From assembly GCA_021613535.1 (NCBI GenBank), contig CP075497.1, positions 4,774,001 through 4,838,000 on the forward strand: a DNA stretch of 64,000 nt, given 5' to 3'. The DNA comes from Adineta vaga. Taxonomy: Eukaryota > Rotifera. Shown here piece after piece: positions 24,713 through 37,838 of this stretch (its first letter is position 1; each line of letters begins with the position of its first letter). The position numbers and the translations under genes are program-made. The notes below the pieces were generated by a model that made no database searches, was not told where the DNA came from, and saw only the letters and a program-made list of their open reading frames with translations.

Positions 24713-24746
24713 ATTTCTTGTCTTTTGTTTTTGTTTTTCTTTCATT

Positions 24747-25005
24747 ATGTCGACAAGACAACTAGAAGTACTTCGTCTCTATCGAGATTTACTTCGATAT
24801 AGTCAAACATTAAAATATACGGATGTTAATTTTTATTTAACAAGAATTAAACAAGAATTTGCAAAAGGAAAAACATTAGAAAATGAAGATGATATCGTTC
24901 GACAATTAGCGGTACATATATTCAATCATTCATGATCATAAGTCACTCGTTATTTTCTTTATTTAGAAAGGACGAGAATTTTTGAAAAATAAACGTCTAA
25001 TCTAA
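24747..25005 (+). CDS. LYR-motif microprotein, homologue of the MIEF1 microprotein (MIEF1-MP)
   Basis: Two exons, 24747-24911 and 24967-25005, with a 55-bp intron, encode 67 residues. The chain starts STRQLEVLRLYRDLLRYSQ, with the L-Y-R tripeptide of the LYR family, followed by LKYTDVNFYLTRIKQEF and, across the intron, RQLAKGREFLKNKRLI. Arrangement and length (about 70) match the human MIEF1 microprotein, a mitochondrial-matrix LYRM protein linked to mitoribosome assembly. The human protein is translated from an upstream frame of the MIEF1 mRNA; here it is a free-standing gene with its own intron and no MIEF1 frame follows. Without splicing the frame would end in HIFNHS and lose the conserved tail, which supports the intron. 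Other short LYRM proteins are possible but fit less well. Confidence 0.8.
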
Positions 25006-25362
25006 TGATATGATTGATCGATAACGATGGATTTTCACCACTATTAGGAAGATATAAACTCGAATGGTGCTTGTATTTTTCTATTGAAAAAAGAATATTA
25101 AACCTTGCTACTCTTTCTTAAGAATTGTTGATAAATCTTTTGAATCATTGTTCAGTCAGAATGATCGTATCTTTCAAAGTAATATTGGTGGAAATTTCAA
25201 ACGAAGAAAATTAATATTTTGTATAAATAAACAGTAATGATCTTGTAGAATGTTCATAGATCGTCTCCTTTTCTTCCGAACATTCAATGATGATTGGTGA
25301 CAGATAAAAATTAATAATTGTTAGGCGCACTTTATTTTCTGTATCTTTCCAACAACATAAAT

Positions 25363-26130
25363 ATGTCTATAAAACATTCCGAATTACTTCAGTCACATGT
25401 AAGATTATTATTGATTTGCTATCAAATCTTTCTTTCTATAATGAATTTCGAAAAATGACTTTCTTTGAACTAATAGACTCCTCTCAACAATTCATATCAC
25501 ATTATTTCTGTTCCACTACCGAATGTTCCACTAATTGATTTACCTTACTTTTATGCATCAAATCCATGGTCATTGAACAGAGATTATAAACTATCGAAAT
25601 ACTTCGCTTCAAAATCTTATTTAATCGATGCACTGAACGTATCATTACAAAATCCAAGAACAGCAATAACTTACCGTCATGTTCCATGTACACTTGATCG
25701 CAACTCATACGATCAACAAATCAATTTCAAACGTATGAATCAACTCATTTTTAATGCTCATTTCAAACTCTCTCAAAATAATCAAGACTGTACAAAACAG
25801 AATATTCATTCATATCATCAATCAAAGAAACCAAAATTAATACCAATTAAAAAACATTCTAATATGTCTCCTAAACGTTCTCTTTCAAAAAAACATCCGT
25901 CTACAGTCATTTATTCTTCACTGTCATCACCATCTGTCCCTGAAGCAGTGACTTCTGTGAAAAGTCAGATACATTCATCTTTAAACATTACAAGTCATAC
26001 TCGTTTTGGTAAAAGTATGTTAGTATTATATTTTCAAAAGCATCGTTTTATCTCTCCAATTCAAAATAATAAACAAGATCAATTTCTTCGTTTACTCACA
26101 ACATCAATTATTCGTCGAATAAATCCATAA
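25363..26130 (+). CDS. Unrecognised 229-residue polar protein
   Basis: Two exons, 25363-25398 and 25477-26130. The first carries 12 codons (MSIKHSELLQSH) before a GTAAGA donor; the second begins after CTAATAG. Phase is kept, and the second exon is open for 218 codons, long for such AT-rich DNA. The protein is basic and Ser/Asn/Gln-rich. Features: an aromatic stretch DLPYFYASNPWSLNRDYK near residue 35, a Lys/Ser-rich middle (KKPKLIPIKKHSNMSPKRS) and a C-terminal TRFGKSMLVLYFQKHRF. No signal peptide or clear membrane helix is seen. I recognise no family. It is convergent with MCTP, 324 bp away. Confidence 0.55.
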
Positions 26131-26453
26131 ATTGAAACAGAAAATGTCTGTAGGAATTGAATAATTCATTATTCATATAATTTCTATCGAAAGACAATTC
26201 ACCGTATACAGAGAAAAAAACAGACTACTAGTACTAATAATAATAATAATAACATTATATCTGATTTCCAATGTCTTATATACATCGAATGATTTCATAA
26301 TAGCTTATCACAAACTATCGATGGAATGTTTATTTGTTGTCCTATTTGTTACTTGTTAGTTGACGTTTATTCTTCTTCGGTGTTGGAGTCCGAGAAAGAA
26401 GTTTTAATTCTCGATATTGTAACTGAAAAACAAAGTAAAACACCCTCAATTCT

Positions 26454-29400
26454 TCACCGAAAGAAAGCTTTGCAAATACGAACTAGTTCAGGATCGGATG
26501 GTAATCGTGAAAGAAAATCCACTAATTCATTATTATCAATATAACCTTTGGGTTTACGAAATCGTTTAGTAAATTTGTTTGTAATAAATCCAAGAGCTAA
26601 ATAACGAAATGGGATATAATAGAGTATAATGGAAACAAGAGTAAGAATAATAAAAGCCAGAATAGATAACCATGGAACTGTAAAATTAAAAACACTGAAA
26701 AACAAAACAAAATTTGTTTCATTGGAGATCAAATGAAAATTTCAATCTTACTTTTTAATACGTTCTAATGTTGAAGCAACTTCATCAATATAACCTTGAA
26801 TTTCTAAAACAGTATCTTGAATACCATGAATGACACCTAGTAACGATTTCTTTTGTTCCTAATCGAATGAGAAAAGAATTTTAATGAGATATCCAACAGG
26901 AAAATCCATTCATCTTCTTACTTTGGTATTCATGTCAGTATCAAGTGCATCATCATCCATAGCAATTGGTTGTATTACTGATGATACTGTCTATAGAACA
27001 AACAATCGATACATTGATTTCTAATGAAAATAACATACTTCATCTCTCAATGTCGAAAAAGGTTTTCCTAACGTTCCTTGTCGATATTCTACTATTGCAT
27101 TCCATGCAAATATCAATAACAATACACAAGGTAACATATACAATTCAAAATTCCAAACAATCACTAATGATATCTAAATGAATATAGTTTCTTGCATTTT
27201 CTTCATGTTTCTTATTCGAAGAAGTCTACTTACAATAAAAGTACAGAAACTTAATACTGGACTTTCCCATTGGAAACAATAATTAATAAATTTCGCTGCA
27301 TTAACAACAGTTTTTAATAAATTTCTTACACGATTAATATGTTGTTTAAAAACCTGCAAGTATTTTCTTTCAATTACATACAAAGAAGTAGAAGATCTTA
27401 CAGCAACACGAAATTTTCCATCTTGTTGATAATATCGAACTTGTCTTGGATTGAATGTTCGAATAACTGCTCGTAACTAAAATATTCATATATAAAAGAA
27501 AAACAATCGAATATCAATAATTCAAATATACTTTACATTGGAATAGATTAATGTCGCTTCAATTTCTATAATACCCTTTACAGGTAAAATACATTTTCGA
27601 TCTTTCAATGTCATCCATTTCTTTTCTCCATTTTGAATCTAAAAACTTATAGATTAACATAAAATAACGATACATTATTCATATCTATCCTACCGCTAAT
27701 AATGGAATAGCTACTTTACCAATAAATTCCGTACTCTTATTCATATCTTCATCATAAATAGTTAATTCAAGTATTGAATGAATATCTTGTACAGGAATGA
27801 TAAAAGATTTATTCCAAACAGGATCAAGTGTTTTATATATTGTATGTGTACGTAAACGAGTGGAATCGAGTTCAATTACACAGAATGGATCTGATTTACC
27901 ATTGATATCTTTCGCACTTAAATCTCGTGCTTGATAAACTAAACAAATTCAAAAATAAGATCTTGATTTTCTCTAAAAACGAACATTTGTTGAATTTACT
28001 TTTTATTTCTACCATTCCAACATCAATTAATGGCTTTATTGATCGTAATATTGAGAAAAAATTCTATTCGAATTAAGAACAACTTATTCAATTAACTCTT
28101 TGTTTTTGTTTGTTAATACTTACATAATATTGTATATCATCATCTGTCATTTTTGATGGTATAATATCCATCGAAGTATTAGATAATGTTTCACTATCAT
28201 TAGTTAATTCTTGTGCTGGTGTTATACCAGTAATTGTTACAAATAAATCGATTACACCAGCATTATCATCAAGATCAACTGATACGCGATGCGTTCGTTC
28301 TTCATCCAAAGATGTTAAATTACAAATTCCTCTAAAACAGATTCCTTTCTAAATATATATTTATTTACAATTGATCTGTATTTTTACCTTCCAATGAAAT
28401 CTCCTGAGCCACTTGTATCATCGATGACAGTTAATTCTAATGGTGGAAGTTCATTAATAACAATTTCATAAATAAATGATTGATGCCATTTTGGATTGAC
28501 AGTTGATTTGATTGTCTAAAGATAAATCTGTTCGAGAAAAACAACAAAAAGGATTTATTTTACTTGAGTTCGATATTTTTTATTGGCACCAAATTTTAAT
28601 CGAACATATGGATTTAAAACTTTAGTTGTACTACCATTCATCGTTAAATTTCTTCCTTCAATAATAAATACATCAATTGTACGTCGAGTTAAAATCAGAG
28701 AATTCATTCCTCCTGTACGACTACTTAAAGATCCTTTTCGATTGGATTGTTTTGATAATGTCCGCAATACCTAAATGAATATTTGTATATCAAATTGAAA
28801 ACACAATCTATTTAAATTTTACTTCTTCACGAAATTCAGATGTTCTTGCTGTAAGTGTGATATTGATGATTAAAAATCCTGTTTTTCCATCCGCTCTCTT
28901 TTCATTCTTTAACTCTAACATAACACTCGATTTTTCTCCAATTGTAAATTTATTTAAATCAATTTTTGTTGTTCCCATAGATTCATCTCGTCCAATTCGA
29001 TCATAATCAAATAAATAAAAATAGATTGGAATACTTAAATCATGTACAAAGAATGATAATTTTTCATTCCATATTGGATTTAAATTTTTATATACAGTAT
29101 TAGTAACATATTTTTCTTCTGATCCATAGAAAACTTTCACATATGGATCACTTGTTCCATTCAAATCTTTAATCGACAAATCTTTTCCACGATCGATATA
29201 TAATTCAACAAAATAAATTGATTCAGATTGAATATTTGGTAACGAAATATTCGTTGCAATGGATGTTAATGAAGGAGATTTTGTTAGCGTTGATCGTGTT
29301 TGTTGAATTTTTATTTTATTATTATTTAGTCGATTGAAATTTAACGATCGAAATCCTTCATTAGTTGATTGAAATAAATCTCGTACAACATCATCATCGT

Positions 29401-29663
29401 CCGAGGTTATCATATCAACAGAATTCTGTCGAATATTTACTTGTTGATCACGGTTTTGTAACATTGTGTTAATCAAAGGTTCAGATGGTTGTAAATTATT
29501 ATCATTCAAATTTTGATTTCCAACGAACGTATTTGTTGATTTTGATTCCTTAATAAATAGTAGAACATTTTAATTTATATTTAAACAGCTGAAAGATCAC
29601 CTTAATGCAAGTACAAATATACTTCATAATCGTATTTCTATTGTGTCTATTAGAGAGACTCAT
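26454..29663 (-). CDS. MCTP: Multiple C2 and transmembrane domain protein (MCTP), one phase anomaly
   Basis: Fourteen exons: 29663-29601, 29548-28823, 28770-28564, 28515-28388, 28331-28124, 28063-28000, 27938-27694, 27638-27538, 27476-27402, 27353-27234, 27173-27039, 26990-26922, 26858-26752 and 26694-26454; about 829 residues. Three C2 domains: C2A ([20 protein letters not shown]), C2B ([20 protein letters not shown], with weaker acidic ligands) and C2C ([20 protein letters not shown]). Then come a helical linker ([11 protein letters not shown]), a membrane pair ([20 protein letters not shown]) and a C-terminal pair ([19 protein letters not shown]). The end [20 protein letters not shown] is the MCTP signature. 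Family members are ER-anchored Ca2+/lipid sensors at contact sites and synapses; MCTP1 or MCTP2 cannot be told apart. Exon 8 is 101 bp where 102 is needed, so one base seems missing at its donor. An alternative first exon may lie at 31464-31814. Confidence 0.9.
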
Positions 29664-31463
29664 TTGAAAAGGAAATTAGTTCTTTCTTTTTTTTAAGAGC
29701 CAATGTCATCATTTGATTAAATACTTACAGTGTTTCTTGTCTTTCTTTAATTTTTTTTTATGTTATTTTCTTTTTCCCAACTGACAGACGATTACATGGA
29801 AGACTAGGCGGATGTCGAAAATGCAACAGATGATCAACGACAACAAAAAAAAACTTATCTTGATCGAGTGTCTAAGGCAACAGCGAGTCAAGAGGAAAAA
29901 AACCAAGCGCTTCTAAGATAGACGAGAGAATATATGCTTGTCGTTTTTTTTCCTTGTTGTCTCACAGATTCTTTTCTATTCAACTATTTTGTTCTCTTTA
30001 TACATTTCTGTCACTTTCGCTTCCGAATAAATAAAGATATGTGTTTGCTGAAGAAGGGCACAATCTATTTTATTGCATCTCATTAACCTTATAGTTTAAC
30101 GATTAATATACGAATAATCGTTTAAAGCAAACGAAGAGTTATTCTATAGATTTCTAATTAAACTGATGATGGAGAAAATTCTTTTTTTTAGATAACAAAC
30201 GAAATTTATCTCGGAAATGATATTTAATTATTGACAAAAGAACATGTATCAAAAATAGCTAGAGTGAAATGATGATATGACTTAACACGTTCTTCTTTTA
30301 CTAACTAATTGAATAGGATAAATTCAAATATTTCTATTCCCTTACAAAAAGGTCATATCTCGCATTAAATTATCTATATTTTTGTTCAACTATAACAAGA
30401 ACGATCACAATAAGACTTAACATTTCCGTCCATCACAAAAAAAAGAAATTTCCTAACTTCAAGTACGTCTTCACACAAAAACATCAATTCATCAAAAGAA
30501 AACATATCTGATTGCTTCAATGTTGGTTTTGTGTTAATCATCTCGCACATGTTGGTATCACTGACTTATGATACGCGTTTTTAATTATTTTCTCACCAAA
30601 GGCATTCATTTCGCATTTAGCGCATCATTTAAAATGACATTTAAACTGTTCTTTGTTTCTTTCTCTAAAGAATCCTAATAGATAAAACTGGTGTTATGTT
30701 AAAATTAATCATATAGAATCGACCAAGTACGAAAAAAAAGGAATCGATGTATAACATATGTATAAAAACAATATTCCGATCGACTAACAATATGAGTAGG
30801 ACGATAAACAACACGTCTTACCAACGTGACACAATTATCTATACATATATAATTTACATATTTGTCATAGAAACCTTTGAAAGGACAATTTAGCTTATAT
30901 TTTGATGATATGTCATTCATTCTTCTGTCCAAAAAAACAATATATGTATATACATATATGTTGATGTTCGAAATTTAGAATTGAATGATACGTATCGACA
31001 TCGAACTGTGATGTTCTACAATTTGTTTTATTCTTGACAATGTAAAAAAAGAACATTCTATTGTAATTGTCATTGGAATGATGTTAACTCATTTAGAAAG
31101 AAATATTGAAATTTTTTTTTCTTTCCATATGGTTACCTCGGATACACTATTCTAGAATATAATGTATGCTTTGTTTATCATCAATAAATAGACGAGAAGG
31201 ATAATTAGTTGTGTAAGTTTACAATTCTATTTTAAACGAAGAAAATGTGTTTATTTTCATCTTATTGACTATGATTAGGGACAAAGCCATAAATCCTACG
31301 AGAAAATGTCATTCGATGAAGCGAGATTGGTTAAAAAATAAAACGCTTTTCGTTTAAATAATATTATTCTTTCTATTAAAACATAAAAAAACTCACTCCC
31401 ACATGTGTACTTATTCAAGTATAACAGTTTTCTCCGTTGAAGAAAACAACAACAACAACTTAC
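29664..31463 (-). other. 1.8-kb non-coding stretch upstream of MCTP exon 1
   Basis: It lies between the proximal MCTP start and the distal phase-compatible exon at 31464-31814. If the distal exon is used, this is the second half of a 1.9-kb intron. It contains polyA/polyT tracts and a small frame at 30705-30932 without coding features. Nothing else is recognised. Confidence 0.5.
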
Positions 31464-31814
31464 TGAAGATGAAATGACAGATGGTAACGATAAATGTGTA
31501 CAATCTTCATTATCTGATGAGATTTGTGATTTTCGATTTTTGTTAAAACGTGATTTAACTTGATTTAATAGAGATAAATGATGTGTAAATGAGTTTGGCG
31601 TAGATTTTTTTGAATGAGATTTAGTTGAAGAATTGACGACATCAATATCATCAACAGATGTATGTTTATCATTTACTAGTGCTAATACAGGTGATTCAGT
31701 TCGTGCTTTAATATGTTGACGTTGTCGATTTATTCCAGTAAATGTTTCACGTACCTGACGAAATAGTGAACGAGATCGTTGATGATTATCTGAATAAATA
31801 TCGTCATCAGACAT
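31464..31814 (-). CDS. Probable alternative first coding exon of MCTP
   Basis: An open 117-codon exon beginning MSDDDIYSDNHQRSRSLFRQ and ending SVISSS just before a GTAAGTTG donor. The donor is phase 0, exactly what MCTP exon 2 (acceptor at 29549, starting GAATCAAAATC) accepts. Composition is Ser/Lys/Asn-rich with RQVRETFTGINRQRQ, similar in style to the variable N-termini of MCTP proteins. No other downstream acceptor on this strand before MCTP is evident. It would give MCTP a second promoter and a longer cytosolic N-terminus. The alternative is a separate small gene of unknown function. Confidence 0.55.
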
Positions 31815-33439
31815 GATATTTCTACTAAAATAAAAATTGAATTCAATAAATTTTTAATGAATATAGTCTTCTATGCGAATAGAAATATCTGTCAAGAATT
31901 GCGATTGCTACTGTAAATAAATATTAATAACGAAATTCAAAGCTATCGGCTATTTTTTCCATTCGTTAATAGTTTATAAACATCCTTCACAATTTTGCAA
32001 TGTTGATTTAAAAAAAAAAGAAGGGAGGACAAAGCGGTATACTCGTGCACATATGGCATCGTGTAGAAAAAAGTAAAGGAAAAAAGAACGTATCGTCGAG
32101 AAATATTTACTAGTTGATGACTTTAAAATGTACTAAATATTAAAAGAGTTCATTTGACGGATGTTCCGTTTAATTTTCATATTACACAATGTCTACTATA
32201 GACATTCAAAAAATCTTCTAACTATGACAAAAATCTTTACGTAAACTTGAAGTCATCGGGTAGAATTCGACATAATGATACAATGAAATTTAGGAAGCTT
32301 GAACTATTGATTTTTATCGGTTCTATCAATAATAGATATGAAGTATCGTTGATATAAGTCAATATTGACATGTCAAAAGGAAAAACGAAATATCAATGTC
32401 GAGTATTTTTTTTTTCATATTGAAATACTAGTTTGAGACAATGTTTGGCTATTGAAGAAAGAAAAAGAGAGAAAAAAAAGCAAAATAATTGCAAAGATCA
32501 ACTCGATTAATAACGATTGTGCCTAGAGGGAATGTTCGATTTTTTTCTGAATCTCTATGCAATGAAGAAAAATTAGGTTATCTATTTCTCATAATCATGT
32601 TTTTCTTTCTTGATTTTTTCATTGATGACTAAATGTCATATACTCACATCTATACGAATCATCATTAATCAGATTTTGTTTTCTAAACCATCAAAAGAAG
32701 AAGAAAAATAAAACAAATGAATAAAATCCAGTCATTGAGAAGAACATGCAAATCAACTGTTTGCATCAGAATAAAGCACAGCTGAAGCAACTGTCATGAA
32801 AGAAATGTATATAAATAAGTATGTGTCACAAAACATTGAAATATCCTATCAATCATTCGATTAAAACTGGTTCTTTCTTTTTTTTTTGAATAATTGATGA
32901 TGACGACAAAATCGAGTTGGATCGTTGCAAATTTCCTTCTTTTATTTTCTCGAATTGAGTATGCAATATAAAACGAATATATAACAAGTAGTAACTATCT
33001 GGTGACATGTAAAGAATCGACGAGAGAATTGCTTTTAAGAAAATTGTAGAGATAATTCACTTTTCTTTCTAGAATCTATATGGGATTTCATGCCGAATAA
33101 ACTTATCGACGAACGAAAAAAAAGAATAAAAGAAAAAAATCATCGACCGACATTATTCCAAAACAAAATCAAGTTTGCAATATATTAACATCGGCTAGCG
33201 ATTCGTTCATAGTTAGATAAACAAACAGTGTTATTAGAAAAGAAGGGGAATACACAAAATCATAATGAATTGAAAAAAAAATTTGTTTTATTTCTTTTTG
33301 ATCTAGTTATTTGAGTGCTGTATTTCACACACTTATTCTTATCATGATCGTGCTCTATGTGACAAATAACAACAAGTATAATAGTAATAATAACAAGAAC
33401 AAATAGGAAGACACAGTGAACATATATATGATTATAGAA
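31815..33439. other. Intergenic region, about 1.6 kb
   Basis: It lies between the distal MCTP exon and the RUVBL2 3' end, both on the minus strand. AT-rich with several A/T homopolymers. No gene, RNA or repeat family is recognised. Confidence 0.6.
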
Positions 33440-35468
<2,029 letters not shown>

Positions 35469-36253
35469 TGTAGTTGAGTTCAAAAGAATGTTATTACTAT
35501 AATGAATCGACTGAAAAAGAGAAGAAAAAGAGTAACGTTGCCTAGGACGGACCCTTTCTTTGTTTCAAAGTGAAGCTTACCTGATAGGTTGTTAATACAG
35601 CAATCACTATAGTATGTGCGTGAAGGAATGAACAAATCACAAGAGAAGAAAAGAGGTCACTGGTCGTGTTCTCTGCTACGTGGGTGATTCTTGACTTCTT
35701 ATCAGTTGTTCTAAAGTTTAAATGAGTAATATAGTTTTCGTATCAAAATACTATCTCAGTCAGAGACAAACATCAATGTATTAATAGGATTTCTTGCAAT
35801 GAATCTTATTTGTTTAGAATATAGTTTGAAAATCAAGAGACATTTTAGAATAATAATTGTATCGGATAATCTTGATCCATCCCATAATTATGAATTTTAT
35901 GATCGTCATCGACTTTTCTCATTTAGAATATTGAAATTTCATTTGATTCTCTGATCGATCTATGCGATCTAGTCTAGTTTAATATATTCAAACAAGATTT
36001 TATGGCTATTCTTATCTAAATGTTCCGACTTTGTTAGAATGAAATGGTTTGAAGATGAAAATATAGTTCATTCATCGAATGTGTCATATTCACTAGAGTT
36101 TTGTATCAAATCAATGTCAATAGTACACGTAGCAACACATACACTAATTGATGAATGTCACAAGACAGAAAGATTAGAAAAATAGTTACATCATTTTCTT
36201 AATTCTACCATTTGTTTTCACAATTTATTCTCGAACAAGCTAGAATGTTCGAC

Positions 36254-36294
36254 TTGCACAATCAAAATGAAATTATTTCTATTTGATTGTGCAA
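36254..36294. repeat. 13-bp perfect inverted repeat (hairpin) with 15-bp spacer
   Basis: TTGCACAATCAAA at 36254-36266 and its exact reverse complement at 36282-36294. It lies about 23 bp before the TATA box of the repeat-like segment. Confidence 0.9.
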
Positions 36295-36316
36295 TACAAT
36301 GCACAGGGATGGAGGG

Positions 36317-36324
36317 TATAAAAG
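36317..36324 (+). promoter_or_regulatory. TATA box in the repeat-like segment
   Basis: TATAAAAG in a GGG-TATAAAAG-CTCG context, a strong core-promoter match on the plus strand. No coding gene starts downstream on this strand. Confidence 0.5.
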
Positions 36325-37732
36325 CTCGTGTAAAACAACACATCGTTATGTATTCTAAAGACAGTACGGTCGAGTGTCAATACTTGTTCGTCTTGGAACT
36401 TTCGTTTATTATCAATAATCCTTCGTAGTCTGGAGGCTTTTCTAAGTCTCCTGATACACTTTCCGGTCTTCGGGTGGTACGTTCCAACACGTGTTAAAAT
36501 GTGGGGAAGCCCGGCTGTCTTCTATCGCAAGATGAAGCTAACGGGCCCTACGAGTCATATCACTGGAGGCCCTTTCTTCAAGTAATTACATCAATTATCA
36601 CGATTATTAAAAATGTGTATGATTGATGTATTACTTTGTAGCTAGGGCACTAGTATCATCGTCGAATGTTTACAAGACACGATTTAAAATTCATTTCTAT
36701 TTTAGCCTACTATCAATTAGAAAGATGTTACTAATATGTGTATAATATTTTTTTAAAAACCAACAAATTTATTTTTTTTCAGCAACTATATATCACATGA
36801 TATTTACTTTCTTTTCTTCTTCCTCGCAATACGATAACCAACAAAAATTGTAATTTCATCATAACTTTGTATTTCTACGAAAGTTAAAGAATTGATTAAG
36901 TTTTTATTAACAGCTGCAAAGAATGTCAAATAATTATAAGACTGTATCTCAAAACATTCAGTAACATACGACCAACATTTCCTCTCTATATACACTATAC
37001 ATCTGACATAGCATTTTGTTCGAATGTAATGAAGTTATAATTGAATTTGAATTTTTACTTCAAGATAATTGTATCCAATGACATGCTTTTCTTTCGATTT
37101 GTATTCAAAATTTAATCTTTTAATTTCTATCATCCAGTTTCGTTCGATCTCATAGTCGATTGTTTTTATAAATTATTAATCATTTTGAAATAAAGAAAGA
37201 TTCTTATATCTCGTGATAAATCATTTCAGAGATCGATATCATTTTATTTCCTCGTAGAAATTAAGTCAATTGTTCCTAATCATATTTGTCTATCTCTTTG
37301 GTTGAACTAAATTGATTGCGAGATAAAAATCTCAGAGCAAAAGGAATCAATCAATAGTAAAGCACTTTTTTCTCTCTATTCATACACATTTTCCAACAAA
37401 TTCACACATATGGCACTACTACAAATGGGCAAATTCGATTGCTTGCGGCATTAACTGACACATAGACATAGCGAACAGTTTTCTTTCTTTTTTTATGCAT
37501 GTACGCTACTTGATCCACTCGTTGAAGAGCAGAGATATATAGATTGTTTTTCTGGTCGTGTGCGTAAGTACGTTCACTCGTTCTTGTTGCCGCAAAGAAA
37601 AAGTTTGATTAGCTCGCTTGGTTGCACACATTTCTGATAGGAGAAAATTAAGATTACAAGACGAACAAGAATAAGACAAAAAGAAAAGTGGCACCTGGCA
37701 CGTTCATTCAATCGAATATGTTTATATCTTAT

Positions 37733-37754
37733 ATGTATGTATGTATGTATGTAT
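37733..37754. repeat. (TATG)n microsatellite
   Basis: About five tetranucleotide units just downstream of the TFAP2 stop. Confidence 0.85.
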
Positions 37755-37838
37755 TTGTCAAAAGAGCAGAAGAAAAAAAAATACAATAGGCGAAAAAAGA
37801 AAAGAAGAAAACGGCAAACTTATAATAACAAAATGGAG

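Larger units (their letters stand above)
36246..36597 (+). mobile_element. Possible solo LTR or other promoter-bearing repeat
   Basis: The segment differs from its surroundings: it is clearly richer in GC, especially 36430-36580. It starts with TGTTCGAC and a 13-bp perfect inverted repeat, followed by a TATA box (TATAAAAG at 36317-36324), then about 250 bp with no open frame and a GGGCCC block near the end. A TATA box 70 bp in, then a structured non-coding tail, is the plan of an LTR U3-R-U5 unit. No target-site duplication or matching CA end could be fixed, and no second copy lies in this window, so the boundaries are approximate and the identification is tentative. Confidence 0.35.
35469..37838. 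other. Intergenic region, about 2.4 kb, containing a repeat-like insert
   Basis: It lies between the RUVBL2 start and the TFAP2 3' end. The middle (about 36246-36597) is described separately. The flanks are AT-rich, with a TATG tetranucleotide run at 37733-37754. No gene is recognised. Confidence 0.6.

Noticed and set aside
25573-26130. Non-ATG (TTG) start for the unknown protein at 25573
   Set aside because: The frame is open further upstream to a splice acceptor at 25476, and a 12-codon first exon with ATG at 25363 joins it in phase.
8543-32374. A 17-bp sequence, GACATGTCAATATTGAC, at 8543-8559 that recurs inverted at 32358-32374, as possible transposon ends
   Set aside because: A single shared AT-rich 17-mer, half of it palindromic, is near what chance allows in 64 kb; no other similarity extends from either copy.
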